Positions 25,111 to 33,775 of a stretch of 64,000 bases of DNA are shown one piece after another; within the stretch, counting starts at the first letter, position 1; every line of letters starts with the position of its first letter. The notes beneath the pieces are model-generated. The model was not told the DNA's origin, did no database searches, and saw nothing but the letters and a program-made list of their open reading frames with translations. A program made the position numbers and the translations under genes. This stretch comes from JADKAV01 sp037045455 (GTDB taxonomy: Bacteria; Actinomycetota; Actinomycetes; S36-B12; UBA10799): the NCBI GenBank assembly GCA_037045455.1, contig JBAOIN010000009.1, positions 207,819 to 271,818 of the forward strand, read 5' to 3'.

Positions 25111-25997
25111 TCAGTGCAGGACTAGCCTGCCAGACTTACGCGCTGCGCGAACCCCGCCCGGCAGATCGATGGGACCCTGTCCGCGCCAGTCCTCGATCAA
25201 CCCCGCCATTGCCAGCACATGCTCCCGGCTCAGCGCCCGGCAGCCCGCCCCCAGCGCCAGCTGGCGCAGCACCCGCAACCGCACCGCCCGGGGCAGGGCG
25301 GCGAGCTCGGCCACATCGCTGGTCAGCGCCTGCTCCGCCCACAGGTCCAGCGCCGCACTGTCCTCCCGCAGCAAGGCCGCCGACCGGGCAAGCCCGAAAA
25401 CGACCCCGTCTCCGAGATCCTCGACCAGCGCGGGTAAGCCGTGACCGCGCAAGCGGGCCCGCGCGAAACGGTCGTCGGAGTTGTGCGGGTCCTCATGGCG
25501 CAGGCGCCGGACATGCCGCCCGGACAAGGCTGCGGCGCAAATGCAGCAAAGGCCGGTAGAGATCGCCGTCCACCGGTGCCATCGCAGACAGGCTGCGAGC
25601 CCCGGAACCCCGGGCCAGCCGCAGCAGCACCGTTTCGGCTTGATCATCGAGCGTGTGGGCCAGCAGGATCGGGCGGCCGTCCGCGATCTCCCGCAGTGCC
25701 GCGTACCGCGCATTCCGGGCGGCTGCCTCGGGACCACCCGCGCCGGTCACTTCGACGCGGCGCACCTGAACGGGCAGGCCGAACTCGCGGCAACTGGTCG
25801 CGGCCTGCTCAGCGACCTGCGCCGAGTCCGGCCTGCAGCCCGTGGTCGATGACGGCGGCCTCGATCGACTGCGGCAGCAATGCGGCCCCAGCTGCCAGGG
25901 CCAGGGAGTCCGCGCCCCCCGAACACGCGACCAGAGCGGGCTGTTCACCCAGCAGATCGACCACGGCCTTGCGGACTGCGAGCAGCTCGCGGCTCAC
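25111..25997 (-). CDS. tilS: tRNA(Ile)-lysidine synthase, with two frameshifts
   Basis: Modifies C34 of tRNA-Ile(CAU) to lysidine; normally essential. The corrected product has about 295 residues. PP-loop motif ACSGGADSLALA near residue 30 and VIDHGLQA, then frame lost near 25828-25832; next segment QVAEQAATSCREFGLPVQVRRVEV...ARNARYAALREI, LLAHTLDDQAETVLLRLARGSG and RPLLHLRR, then frame lost again near 25531-25539; third segment has DPHNSDDRFARARLR and the C-terminal part. Both breaks are fixed by one-base deletions. GTG start overlaps the zincin gene stop (GTGA). Confidence 0.9.
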
Positions 25998-27010
25998 AGA
26001 CGCCGCAGCCACAACCCCGGGTCCTCGATCTCGGCGCGGCTGGGAAGGTTGTCCGGCCCTTCCCAGACCTGGTTCAGGCGCTTCATCCCGCCGTCGCCCA
26101 GCACAGCTCGGACGAACGTCGCGCCCTGCGCGTACTGCCGGGCCTTGAGGTCCATGCCGAGCAGCCGTCGCAACAGGCCCTCCCACCCAGTGGTGCCGTC
26201 GGCGCGACGCTGCTGGAAAGCCGCCCGGATGCTACGCACAGTCGGGATCGCCTGCGGCCCGACCTCGTCCATCACGACGTCGGCGTGCCCCTCCAGCAGG
26301 CTCATGATCGCGGTGAGTCTGTCGAAGACCGCCTTCTGTTCCGGCGTCTGCAATGCGCCGATGATGCCGTCGGGGTTCTCCTCGGAGCGGATCGAACGGA
26401 CAGCGGAGGTCAGCCGGCCCAGGAGCTCACCGGTGGTCATGTCCGCCATCCGCATGTACTCGTGGATATTCGTCAGCAGGTAGTCGGTGAGCCACGGGGC
26501 AGCGGCGAACTGGATGCGGTGGGTCTGCTCGTGCACACACACCCACAGCCGGAAGTCCCTCGGCACCGCCTCCAAGTGCCGCTCCACATTCACGATGTTG
26601 GGTGCGACCAGCAACAAGCGGGGTTGCTCCGGGGTGAAGATCTCGAACTGACCCAGCACGCGGGAGCCGACGAAACCCAGGACCAGTCCCAGCTGCACGC
26701 CCGTGGCCCGGGACCCAAATTCGCGCATCCAGGCCGAGCCGGCGTCCAACTTGTCCGTCAGCGGGGTGCTGATCCGCTTGAAGGAGTCGACGTTGGAACG
26801 GATCCACTCCGGGCGGTCGACCACCTGCACCTCGCTGGCCAGGTACGCGTCGAGGCCCGTGGTCTCCTGCACCAACGGGGTCGCCTCGCCGGCCAGGTAG
26901 TACAACTCGGCCACGATCTGGTTGGCCTCTTCCGGGGTCAGCCGCGGACCTCCGCCGACCACCCGCGATCCGAGAGCGGTAGCGAGGTTCCAGTCCACGG
27001 CGTCTGCCAT
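25994..27010 (-). CDS. Zinc-dependent metalloprotease-like protein (DUF2342, 'F420 biosynthesis-associated')
   Basis: 338 residues of the actinobacterial zincin family PF10103, often labelled coenzyme F420 biosynthesis-associated. HEQTH (residues 160-164) is the zinc-binding HExxH motif; LLEGHADVVMDEVG supplies the likely third ligand region. Conserved opening MADAVDWNLATALGSRVVGGGPRLT. Always near tilS/hpt in actinobacteria, as here. Physiological substrate unknown. TACTGT lies 7 nt before the ATG. A decayed copy of its first 75 codons lies about 770 bp upstream. Confidence 0.9.
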   Translation of the reverse strand: MADAVDWNLATALGSRVVGGGPRLTPEEANQIVAELYYLAGEATPLVQETTGLDAYLASEVQVVDRPEWIRSNVDSFKRISTPLTDKLDAGSAWMREFGSRATGVQLGLVLGFVGSRVLGQFEIFTPEQPRLLLVAPNIVNVERHLEAVPRDFRLWVCVHEQTHRIQFAAAPWLTDYLLTNIHEYMRMADMTTGELLGRLTSAVRSIRSEENPDGIIGALQTPEQKAVFDRLTAIMSLLEGHADVVMDEVGPQAIPTVRSIRAAFQQRRADGTTGWEGLLRRLLGMDLKARQYAQGATFVRAVLGDGGMKRLNQVWEGPDNLPSRAEIEDPGLWLRRL

Positions 27011-27186
27011 GGCTGACACAGTAACCCGGGCGAGCTCCGGGGCGGGGCGACGTCCGCCACGGGCCGAACGCACGCGCAGCTGGCGTCCGAAACCTGGCCG
27101 GATGCCGATCTTCGCCAGCTCGACGAATTAGCGCCACATAGAAGTGGCGAGGATGCGCCCCGGCACCGGGAGGCGATACTCGATCC

Positions 27187-27747
27187 ATGCGCGTCCTGCC
27201 CGTGTTCATCCTGGCGGGACTCATGTGGCTGCTCGAGATCATCGACGCGATCCTGCCGGCCGACCTCGATCAGTACGGTATCGAAAGCCGCGAGGCCGAC
27301 GGGCTCACCGGTGTGGTGGCGGCTCCGTTCCTGCATGCCGACTTCGCGCACCTGATGGCCAACACGGTGCCATTCCTGATCCTGGGCTGCCTGGTGGCGT
27401 TGCGCTTCGGCCGGTTCTGGGCCATCACGGCCACCATCGCGGTCGGCAGTGGCATCGGGGTATGGCTGGTCGGCCCGGCGAACACGATCACCGTCGGCGC
27501 CAGCGGCGTGGTGTTCGGTTACCTCACGTTTCTGCTCGCCGCGGGGGTGCTGACCCGGAACTGGGTGGACGTGCTGATCGGGCTCGGGGTGCTGTTCCTC
27601 TACGGCGGCCTGCTGGTGGGTGCCCTGCCGTTCGGCGTCGGACCTGGTGTGTCGTGGCAGGCGCACCTGATGGGAGGCATCAGCGGAGTCCTGGCGGCGG
27701 CATTGTTTGCCCGGCAGTCGAAACGTGTCGTCCATGCCGCGCAATGA
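27187..27747 (+). CDS. Rhomboid family intramembrane serine protease
   Basis: 186 residues with six membrane helices. Catalytic Ser is in VGASGVVFGY (GASG motif, helix 4), catalytic His in SWQAHLMGGISGVL (helix 6), and the N-terminal half holds HADFAHLMANTVPFLILG (conserved H and N of the rhomboid oxyanion region). GATACT lies 6 nt before the ATG. It sits between the zincin gene and a decayed copy of that gene, transcribed away from the first. Confidence 0.9.
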   Translation: MRVLPVFILAGLMWLLEIIDAILPADLDQYGIESREADGLTGVVAAPFLHADFAHLMANTVPFLILGCLVALRFGRFWAITATIAVGSGIGVWLVGPANTITVGASGVVFGYLTFLLAAGVLTRNWVDVLIGLGVLFLYGGLLVGALPFGVGPGVSWQAHLMGGISGVLAAALFARQSKRVVHAAQ

Positions 27748-27756
27748 AGGCAGCAA

Positions 27757-27975
27757 GAGACTCCAGAAACTGACGATGCCGGTCCACGACCTGCACCTCG
27801 CTGGCCAGGTACCCATCTAGTTCAGTCGTATCCTGCACCAGCCGTGCCACCGCCCGGCTAAATGGTACAACTGCGCGACGACTGGATTGGATACTTCGGG
27901 GGCCAGCCGCGGACCGCCGCCCACCACACGCGATCCCGGGCCGTCGGCCAAGTTCCAGCCCACGGCCTCTGCCAT
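27757..27975 (-). pseudogene. Decayed partial copy of the zincin metalloprotease 5' end
   Basis: The minus strand from an ATG at 27975 reads MAEAVGWNLADGPGSRVVGG, then GGPRLAPE...NPVVAQLYHLAGR, and after a frame change ARLVQDTTELDGYLASEVQV and VVDR. This aligns with residues 1-66 of the intact zincin (MADAVDWNLATALGSRVVGG; LVQETTGLDAYLASEVQV). The zinc site and the remaining 260 residues are absent, so it cannot be a working protease. It is a remnant of a local duplication now flanking the rhomboid gene. Confidence 0.85.
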
Positions 27976-28009
27976 GGCACGACATGTGATTCCGTCTCAA
28001 AAACGTGGG

Positions 28010-28597
28010 TCAGCGACGGCCATGCAGAGCCGGAACGGGGTTGCGGATCCACCACCAGCCAACAGCAAGGCCAGCGACGGCGACCACGCACACGGCGCAT
28101 GCGGTAGTTGCGCCGCCGGTCACGGGCAAGTTCCACATCCACCAGGCAGCGTTCGCTTGGGCCGAGAGGAGGGCAGTCAACATCAACCATCCCAGAACCA
28201 GGGCAGTAGCGAGGTTTGGCCCAGCCGCAATGGCTCCCAACACGGCCAGTGCAGCACAACCGACGCTCGAACGCAGACTGGGTTCGACGAGCCGGCTGTC
28301 GACACTCATGGCTGCGCCAACCACCGCCAGTGTGCCCACTGCCCACAAGAGCAGGCCCGACAGCCAGGCGGCAGAGAGCCCCGACCGGACAGTTGTTTGC
28401 GCGAGAGGTCCGAGTGGACCTCTTAAGACCACAGCTGACACCACCGCGACAAGAGCGGGTGCCGCGGCTGTTACTACTGCTGGCGACGTAAGCGCGACCT
28501 CTTGGCCGTGCCCCACAAGTGCGGCAAGTCCACCCACCAACAGGGCGAGAAGCGATCCCGCAACCGGCACATTGAGCGCTCGGAGATGATGGATCAT
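28010..28597 (-). CDS. Integral membrane protein of a secreted-peptide ABC transporter operon
   Basis: 195 residues with five to six predicted membrane helices and almost no charged loops; unremarkable sequence, no named family. It is the last of four genes joined by 4-, 4- and 7-bp overlaps: secreted Cys protein, ABC ATPase, large membrane protein, this one. Likely part of the same transporter complex. Its Trp-rich segment (AAWWMWNL, GWWWIRN) near the end is notable. Confidence 0.75.
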   Translation of the reverse strand: MIHHLRALNVPVAGSLLALLVGGLAALVGHGQEVALTSPAVVTAAAPALVAVVSAVVLRGPLGPLAQTTVRSGLSAAWLSGLLLWAVGTLAVVGAAMSVDSRLVEPSLRSSVGCAALAVLGAIAAGPNLATALVLGWLMLTALLSAQANAAWWMWNLPVTGGATTACAVCVVAVAGLAVGWWWIRNPVPALHGRR

Positions 28598-29862
28598 GAA
28601 TGAGCGCGGAGATCAGCAACGGATGCTGTGCAGGCACGCAGCGCATCCCACCGTTCGCTGAATGCCGAGACCAAGTGTGCACGGCCGCGTTCGGTGGGAT
28701 CTTGCGCCTGGCGCATCATCAACGCGGCGATGCGGTTGCGGGCACGTGAACCCGCAGCCGCTTGGTCGGGCGGCAGGTCAGCACAGGCCGTGGACCCGGG
28801 CGAATCGAGCATGCCAAGCCCTATCGTCGCCAATCCGGCACTGTTCAGCACGTGCCCGTCCACAGACATGAGGTTGAAGGTCAGGACCCCAGAAGATTGG
28901 TCGAAACCTGGTTGACCCACGCTCTGCACCACGAGTTTCGGGGCGTGGGCGGTTCCGGCCAGCGGGCTCAATACCGCTGCTGTCTCATGGGCAATTTGGG
29001 CGGCCAAGGACGCATACGCCTGGTGAACGCACACTCGCGGCTGATCGCCAGCACAAACATCAGCCCTGATCTCATCCCCCGGCTGGACCTGCCAGCCATG
29101 CAGCTGGCTACCTGCAATCAATGTGGCACCGGCCACGCCGGTCACCCACAAGACGTCGCGGGGGCGGCCCACACTGCTCAGGAGAATCGCAGTTGCGCCC
29201 ATGAGGACGAAGAAGGTCACTCGCGTCAAACTGAGATGCGCGGGCCATGACGCAAATATGCGAGCGGTCTCAGTCATGGGAAATAGCCACTGCCAGTGCG
29301 TCCCCAGCAGCAATCCTTGTGCCACGTAGACCACAATCGCGGCAGCCCCCATCGTCAGCCAATGGGGGAGAAGCCAGCCCAACAGGTAGCCCAGCGACAT
29401 GCCGGCCCAAACCCCAGCCACCGCTGTCAGCACTAACAGGAGATCCACAGAGCCCCAGCTTCGCGCTGCCAGAGGGCCGATCGCGCACGCCAGAGAACCC
29501 GCGAGCATGCCCAGGCACGCGAACATCCAGTCCGTCGTGACGGTGCGCACGGCACGCCAGCATCTGTGCCTTCCCGTGGCGTCGAACAAATCTACCGTGC
29601 GGTCCCAACGCGCACGAGTTCCGGCCCATGCCCCGACAGCAGCCCCAAGTGGCGCGAGGAGCACGGGTGAGTACCCGACTGCCCAATTCACGTCGCCCCA
29701 TAGTGCCACGTCCTTGGTCGCAGCCGACCAGTAGCAGAATATGACTCCCGCTGCGAACAAGGGAGAGGCCCAAAGACCGGTGGCCGTCCGAGCCCACCAA
29801 AGTGAATTGCGAACGGGAGAGGATGACGAGTCGATGACAGCCGGATCCAGCAGCGTCGTCAC
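28594..29862 (-). CDS. Large membrane subunit of a secreted-peptide ABC transporter operon
   Basis: 422 residues. About eight membrane helices fill the first 260 residues (WSAATKDVALWG, GYLLGWLLPHWLTMGAAAIVVYVAQGLL and similar), followed by a soluble, probably extracytoplasmic domain of about 150 residues with CAGDQPRVCVHQAY (two Cys) and a C-terminal Ala/Arg-rich tail. Probable transmembrane partner of the ATPase encoded just upstream, to which it is coupled (GTGA). No close family recognised; a soluble domain after a permease-like part is unusual for an exporter. Confidence 0.75.
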   Translation of the reverse strand: MTTLLDPAVIDSSSSPVRNSLWWARTATGLWASPLFAAGVIFCYWSAATKDVALWGDVNWAVGYSPVLLAPLGAAVGAWAGTRARWDRTVDLFDATGRHRCWRAVRTVTTDWMFACLGMLAGSLACAIGPLAARSWGSVDLLLVLTAVAGVWAGMSLGYLLGWLLPHWLTMGAAAIVVYVAQGLLLGTHWQWLFPMTETARIFASWPAHLSLTRVTFFVLMGATAILLSSVGRPRDVLWVTGVAGATLIAGSQLHGWQVQPGDEIRADVCAGDQPRVCVHQAYASLAAQIAHETAAVLSPLAGTAHAPKLVVQSVGQPGFDQSSGVLTFNLMSVDGHVLNSAGLATIGLGMLDSPGSTACADLPPDQAAAGSRARNRIAALMMRQAQDPTERGRAHLVSAFSERWDALRACTASVADLRAHS

Positions 29863-30521
29863 GACGCGGTTTCCATTGCAGGATTGAGCGCCAGGGTGTG
29901 GTCGGCAAGTTCCAAGTCCTCGACAACGTGTGTAGCCAGAAGGATGGTGGTGGTACCGGCAATGGAACGCAACGCAGCTCTAAGCATCGAGCACTGTTCC
30001 GCATCGAGCCCAGCAGTCGGTTCGTCCAGAAGCAGCAACCTGGGCTCCCCCAGCAGCGCCTGTGCCACCAGAACTCGGCGCTGCATTCCACCAGAAAGGG
30101 TGCGCACCTTTCGAGAGGCCGCAGACGTCAGGTCCACAATCCGCAACACTCGGTCGATCTGTGCCGTGCGGTTCTCCCTGGAGATTCTCTTCATCCAGCA
30201 CATGTAGGCCAGGTAGTCGTTGACTCGCATCGAGGGAACAAGCCCTCCCGATTGTGGAACGTACCCAAGCCGCGTTCGCACGGCCGAGAGCGGAAGGGAT
30301 CGATCAGAAGCCAGCCACTCGACCCTCCCATCGGTCGGGGTAAGGAGTCCGGCGGCGAGTCTGACCAGGGTGGATTTCCCCGATCCATTCGGACCCGTGA
30401 GGGCCATCGTCTTCCCCGTCGGCACCTCCATCGAGACCGGATCGACCAACCCAATTCCCGCGCGAAAGCGAACAGTCACCGCATCGAAGCGCAAGGCGAC
30501 GGGGTCCGCTTCGTTCAGCAC
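29859..30521 (-). CDS. ABC transporter ATP-binding protein
   Basis: 220 residues. Walker A GPNGSGKST (43-51), Q-loop YVPQSGGLVPSM, signature TLSGGMQRRV, Walker B RLLLLDEPTAGLD and switch LLATHVVEDLELAD. The arrangement (ATPase plus separate membrane proteins) is that of exporters or immunity/regulation transporters. GTG start overlaps the stop of the secreted-protein gene by 7 bp, so the two are very likely co-translated. Confidence 0.9.
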   Translation of the reverse strand: MLNEADPVALRFDAVTVRFRAGIGLVDPVSMEVPTGKTMALTGPNGSGKSTLVRLAAGLLTPTDGRVEWLASDRSLPLSAVRTRLGYVPQSGGLVPSMRVNDYLAYMCWMKRISRENRTAQIDRVLRIVDLTSAASRKVRTLSGGMQRRVLVAQALLGEPRLLLLDEPTAGLDAEQCSMLRAALRSIAGTTTILLATHVVEDLELADHTLALNPAMETAS

Positions 30522-30907
30522 GCCACAGAAACCTTGACGCTGCTGGAGGTCCAGCCCAGATACGAATCCGCCACCGTCTTGTAGCCGTAGTTGCCGCTGT
30601 CGCAGCCGCGAGCATAGGCATTGAAGTTGCCATTGGCGTTCTGCGAGTAGTCCGTGTTGCTGGCGAGTTTCGTGTCCGGCAAAGCGGTCCGGACGCGAAT
30701 GAGACTGCTCTTGACCCAACCGCCCGGCAAGCTACCGCTGCAGTTCAACATGGCATGCGCAACCACCGCCCCAGACTCCTTGTAAGGGATCTCGGGGGTG
30801 ATGGAACTGCAACTGGCGGCGTTTGCAGTCCCGGAGCTCATGCCGAAGGCTCCCAAAGTCAGGCAGGCGAATGTGGCGGCAACGCCTGGTTTGGACAGTG
30901 TCCTCAT
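30515..30907 (-). CDS. Small secreted protein with four cysteines, first gene of an ABC operon
   Basis: 130 residues: Sec signal peptide with cleavage likely after TANA (residue 30), leaving a mature chain of about 100 residues with Cys33, Cys56, Cys102 and a C-terminal Cys130, enough for two disulfides. Composition is polar and Ser/Asn/Gly-rich (DYSQNANGNFNAYARGCDSG). The ATG has GAGGGG spaced 5 nt. Co-translation with an ABC transporter recalls lactococcin-972-type bacteriocin loci, but the sequence does not match that family. Function unknown. Confidence 0.75.
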   Translation of the reverse strand: MRTLSKPGVAATFACLTLGAFGMSSGTANAASCSSITPEIPYKESGAVVAHAMLNCSGSLPGGWVKSSLIRVRTALPDTKLASNTDYSQNANGNFNAYARGCDSGNYGYKTVADSYLGWTSSSVKVSVAC

Positions 30908-31011
30908 GATTTCCCCTCGTGAACCGAGACAGAGCCCGGATTCCGATGACTGAATCAGATGTACCTACTTACGGAGGGCACGGGCTCAAGCCTTGCCCGT
31001 GTCAGGGCAGG

Positions 31012-32271
31012 ATGGACCTCGTGACGCAATGGCCACGGGGATCCCTGCACAGCAGCACCGACGTTGTCGTAGTAGGTGCCGGATTAGCGGGGCTGAACGC
31101 CACGCGGCACCTGGTAGGGGCCGGGCTCGATGTCGTCGTCGTGGAAGCCAGCGACCGGGTCGGCGGCCGCGTGCAGACCGACGAGGTCGACGGTTTCCTG
31201 ATGGACCACGGGTTCCAGCTCTATAACCCGGCCTATCCCGAGGGCGCTCGAGTGCTGGACCACACCTCGCTGGATCTCAAACCCTGCTTCCCCGGAGCCG
31301 TACTGAGCACGGCGGACGGCCCCCGCTGGATGGTCGATCCACTGCGGGCCCCGCGGGTGGGCCTGCGCAACGTCCGGTTGCCGCTGGGGCTGCGCGGCAC
31401 AGCCGAGACGCTGAACTACATCAGCCGCTGTGCGGTGACCGACGCCAAGGAACTTCAGACGCGCCCGGACCTGAGCACGGTGCAGGCGTTCGAGCAGGCC
31501 CACATCACGGGCAAACCCATCGACCTACTGCTGCGGCCGTTCCTGTCCGGGGTACTCGCCGACCCGGAACTGGCGACAAGCCGCCGGTTCGCCGACCTCG
31601 TGCTGCGGTCACTGGCCCGTGGCACACCGGCGCTTCCGGCGCAGGGCATGCGGGCGATCCCCGAACAGCTCGCCCGGCCGTTACGTGGGCACATCTTCCG
31701 CGGGGTGCGCGCGCAGTCCGTCTCGGCCAAGCGGGTGGAGACCGACGCCGGGGCGATCGACTGCGAGGCGGTGGTGGTGGCCACGGATCCTTCGACCGCG
31801 GCAGAGTTGGTGCCGGCGATCCCGGTAGCACCGATGCGGGCGCTGACCACCTGGTACTTCGCCATCGACGAGCAAGACCTGTGCGGTGGCCGGCCGGTGC
31901 TGGTGCTGGAGTCAGCGGGCCGCGGTCCCCTGACGAACGCGCTGGTGCTCAGTTACGCAGCACCGGCGTATGCCCCGGCGGGCAAGCACCTGCTGCAAGC
32001 GACAGCGGTCGGGGAGCCGGACGTGGATGTGTCAGTGGTCCGCCAGCAACTCGCGCAGATGTACGGCGTGCCGACCGGTCACTGGGAGTTAGTCGGGCAC
32101 TACCCGATCCGCGAGGCTCTGCCCTCGGCCCTGCCACCGTTCGACGTCCGCGGTCAGCAGGAGTTCGACGGCGTGATCGTGGCCGGCGACCACCGGGACA
32201 CCCCGTCCATTCAGGGAGCGCTTGTGAGCGGCCGGCGCGCTGCCACGTTGGTGCAACGCAGACTGGCCTAG
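31012..32271 (+). CDS. NAD(P)/FAD-dependent oxidoreductase (flavin amine oxidase/phytoene desaturase-like)
   Basis: 419 residues. N-terminal FAD-binding motif DVVVVGAGLAGLNATRHL with VVVEASDRVGGRVQTDEVDGF (GG motif), and C-terminal FAD-contact GVIVAGDHRDTPSIQGALVSGRRAA. The middle matches plant-type/prokaryotic amine oxidase-related desaturases (RPFLSGVLADPELATSRRFADLVL). Start at ATG 31012 is preferred; longer upstream extensions lack family similarity. Substrate unknown; no carotenoid genes nearby. Confidence 0.86.
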   Translation: MDLVTQWPRGSLHSSTDVVVVGAGLAGLNATRHLVGAGLDVVVVEASDRVGGRVQTDEVDGFLMDHGFQLYNPAYPEGARVLDHTSLDLKPCFPGAVLSTADGPRWMVDPLRAPRVGLRNVRLPLGLRGTAETLNYISRCAVTDAKELQTRPDLSTVQAFEQAHITGKPIDLLLRPFLSGVLADPELATSRRFADLVLRSLARGTPALPAQGMRAIPEQLARPLRGHIFRGVRAQSVSAKRVETDAGAIDCEAVVVATDPSTAAELVPAIPVAPMRALTTWYFAIDEQDLCGGRPVLVLESAGRGPLTNALVLSYAAPAYAPAGKHLLQATAVGEPDVDVSVVRQQLAQMYGVPTGHWELVGHYPIREALPSALPPFDVRGQQEFDGVIVAGDHRDTPSIQGALVSGRRAATLVQRRLA

Positions 32272-32336
32272 CGGCAATCCTCGCCATCCCGTGGGCGCCC
32301 GATTGCGGCTCAACCCCAGCCACCTACCGTGGTGCC

Positions 32337-33269
32337 ATGGGCTGGAACATCACAGACATCCCCGACCAAAGCGGACTGACGATCCTGGTCACCGGCGCGA
32401 CGAGTGGCCTCGGCCTGGAGTCGGCGAAGGCACTGGCTGCGGCCGGCGCCGACGTGATCCTCGCGGGCCGGTCTGCCGAACGCCTGCAGGGGGCCCAGGC
32501 CCAGATCCCGCAACCCACGCGGCTACTGCTGCTCGACCTCGCGGACCTCGACAGCGTCCGGAAGGCCGCTGAGTCGGTGGACCACCTCGATGTCTTGATC
32601 AACAACGCCGGTGTGATGGCTCCCCCGTTCGGACGCACGGCAGATGGTTTCGAGACGCAGATCGGCACCAACCACCTGGGGCACTTCGCGCTCACCGGCC
32701 TGTTGCTGCCGAAGATGCCGACGAGTTCACGGCACGCTCGCGTGGTAACGGTCTCCAGCAGTGCCCACCGGATGGGCTCGGTGGACGTGAACGACCTCAA
32801 CTTCGACCACCGGCGCTACTCGTCGTGGCCCGCCTACGGCCAGAGCAAGCTGGCCAACCTGCTCTTCGCCGCTGAACTCGACCGCCGCGCCCAGCAAGCG
32901 GGCTGGCGGCTGCGCAGTGTCGCCGCCCACCCCGGCTGGGCCGCCACGAACCTGCAGTTCGCAGGGCCGGCAATGGCCCACAACCCGATCGGCAGGCTCA
33001 TCACAAAGGTGATGAATGCCGTGGTCGCGCAGTCGGCGGATTCCGGCGCCCGGCCGCAGTTGTACGCCGCGACGATGCCCGACGTGCAGGGCGGGCAGTA
33101 CTACGGCCCGGACGGGTTGTTCGAATCCCGAGGGGCACCTAAGCGGGTGGGGCGGACGAGTGCCGCCAAGGACGAAGCCACCGCCGCCGCGCTGTGGGAC
33201 CTGTCGGAGGAACTGACCGACGTTCAGTACACGTTCGCAACATCCCGGCCGAACTCCTCGACCTCGTAG
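32337..33269 (+). CDS. SDR family oxidoreductase (retinol dehydrogenase-like)
   Basis: 310 residues with intact SDR features: cofactor loop TGATSGLGLESAK, DLADLDSVR, LINNAGVMAPP, catalytic VSSSAHR and YGQSK. The C-terminal part (PQLYAATMPDVQGGQYYGPDG) is typical of WWOX/retinol dehydrogenase-like bacterial SDRs. TACCGT lies 6 nt before the ATG. Its 3' end overlaps the convergent AMMECR1 gene by 46 bp. Confidence 0.88.
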   Translation: MGWNITDIPDQSGLTILVTGATSGLGLESAKALAAAGADVILAGRSAERLQGAQAQIPQPTRLLLLDLADLDSVRKAAESVDHLDVLINNAGVMAPPFGRTADGFETQIGTNHLGHFALTGLLLPKMPTSSRHARVVTVSSSAHRMGSVDVNDLNFDHRRYSSWPAYGQSKLANLLFAAELDRRAQQAGWRLRSVAAHPGWAATNLQFAGPAMAHNPIGRLITKVMNAVVAQSADSGARPQLYAATMPDVQGGQYYGPDGLFESRGAPKRVGRTSAAKDEATAAALWDLSEELTDVQYTFATSRPNSSTS

Positions 33270-33775
33270 ATCGACACCTGCGCCGGCCAGGTGCCGGGCC
33301 GCAGCCCGGCCTTGCGCCACAGACCCGCCACGAAGACGTCAGCGGTGGGCAGTTGGTCCCAGACGGCCGGCAGGAACGTCCCGCGGCTGCCATTCGCCTC
33401 GACAACCGCCCCCACCCTGGGCAACCGCGCCACGACGTCGTTGTACGACTGCGCCGGAAACGGGCGCAACGGACCCAGCACGCTGATCTCCACGTGCACA
33501 CCCTGCAGGGTGTCCAGCGGCGGGAACCGCGGGTCTTCGAAGGCTGCTGCCAAGGCATGTTCGGCAATGTCGCGGCCCAGTGGCTGGTAGGGCTGCAGCG
33601 TGCCGATACAGCCGAGCAGTTCCCCGTCGCGCCGCAGTGTTACGAACGATGCGCCGTCCTGCTGCAGGAACGGCGGGTTGTCCCGCGGCACCGTCCGGCG
33701 TCCGGTGCGCAACGCCATGTCGATGGCGTCGGTCGCGATGTCGAGCATCCGGGCCTGTTCGGCAGCGGTGAACAT
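33224..33775 (-). CDS. amrA: AmmeMemoRadiSam system protein A (AMMECR1 domain)
   Basis: 183 residues. AMMECR1 signature GELLGCIGTLQPYQPLGRDI is present in the middle (core LGCIG), with EDPRFPPLD, VEISVLGPLRPF and GTFLPAVWDQLP. The AMMECR1-Memo-radical SAM trio occurs together across bacteria and archaea but its pathway is undefined. Start ATG is coupled to the stop of the Memo gene as TGATG. The 3' end runs 46 bp into the convergent SDR gene. Confidence 0.93.
   Translation of the reverse strand: MFTAAEQARMLDIATDAIDMALRTGRRTVPRDNPPFLQQDGASFVTLRRDGELLGCIGTLQPYQPLGRDIAEHALAAAFEDPRFPPLDTLQGVHVEISVLGPLRPFPAQSYNDVVARLPRVGAVVEANGSRGTFLPAVWDQLPTADVFVAGLWRKAGLRPGTWPAQVSIYEVEEFGRDVANVY

Noticed and set aside
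27131..27148. CGCCAC-n6-GTGGCG hairpin before the rhomboid gene
   Set aside because: Six-bp stems with GC-only arms are expected by chance at this base composition, and it lies between divergent starts with no other support.
30515..30907. Lactococcin-972 family bacteriocin
   Set aside because: Gene order is suggestive, but the mature sequence has four cysteines and no lactococcin-972 motif that I can recognise.
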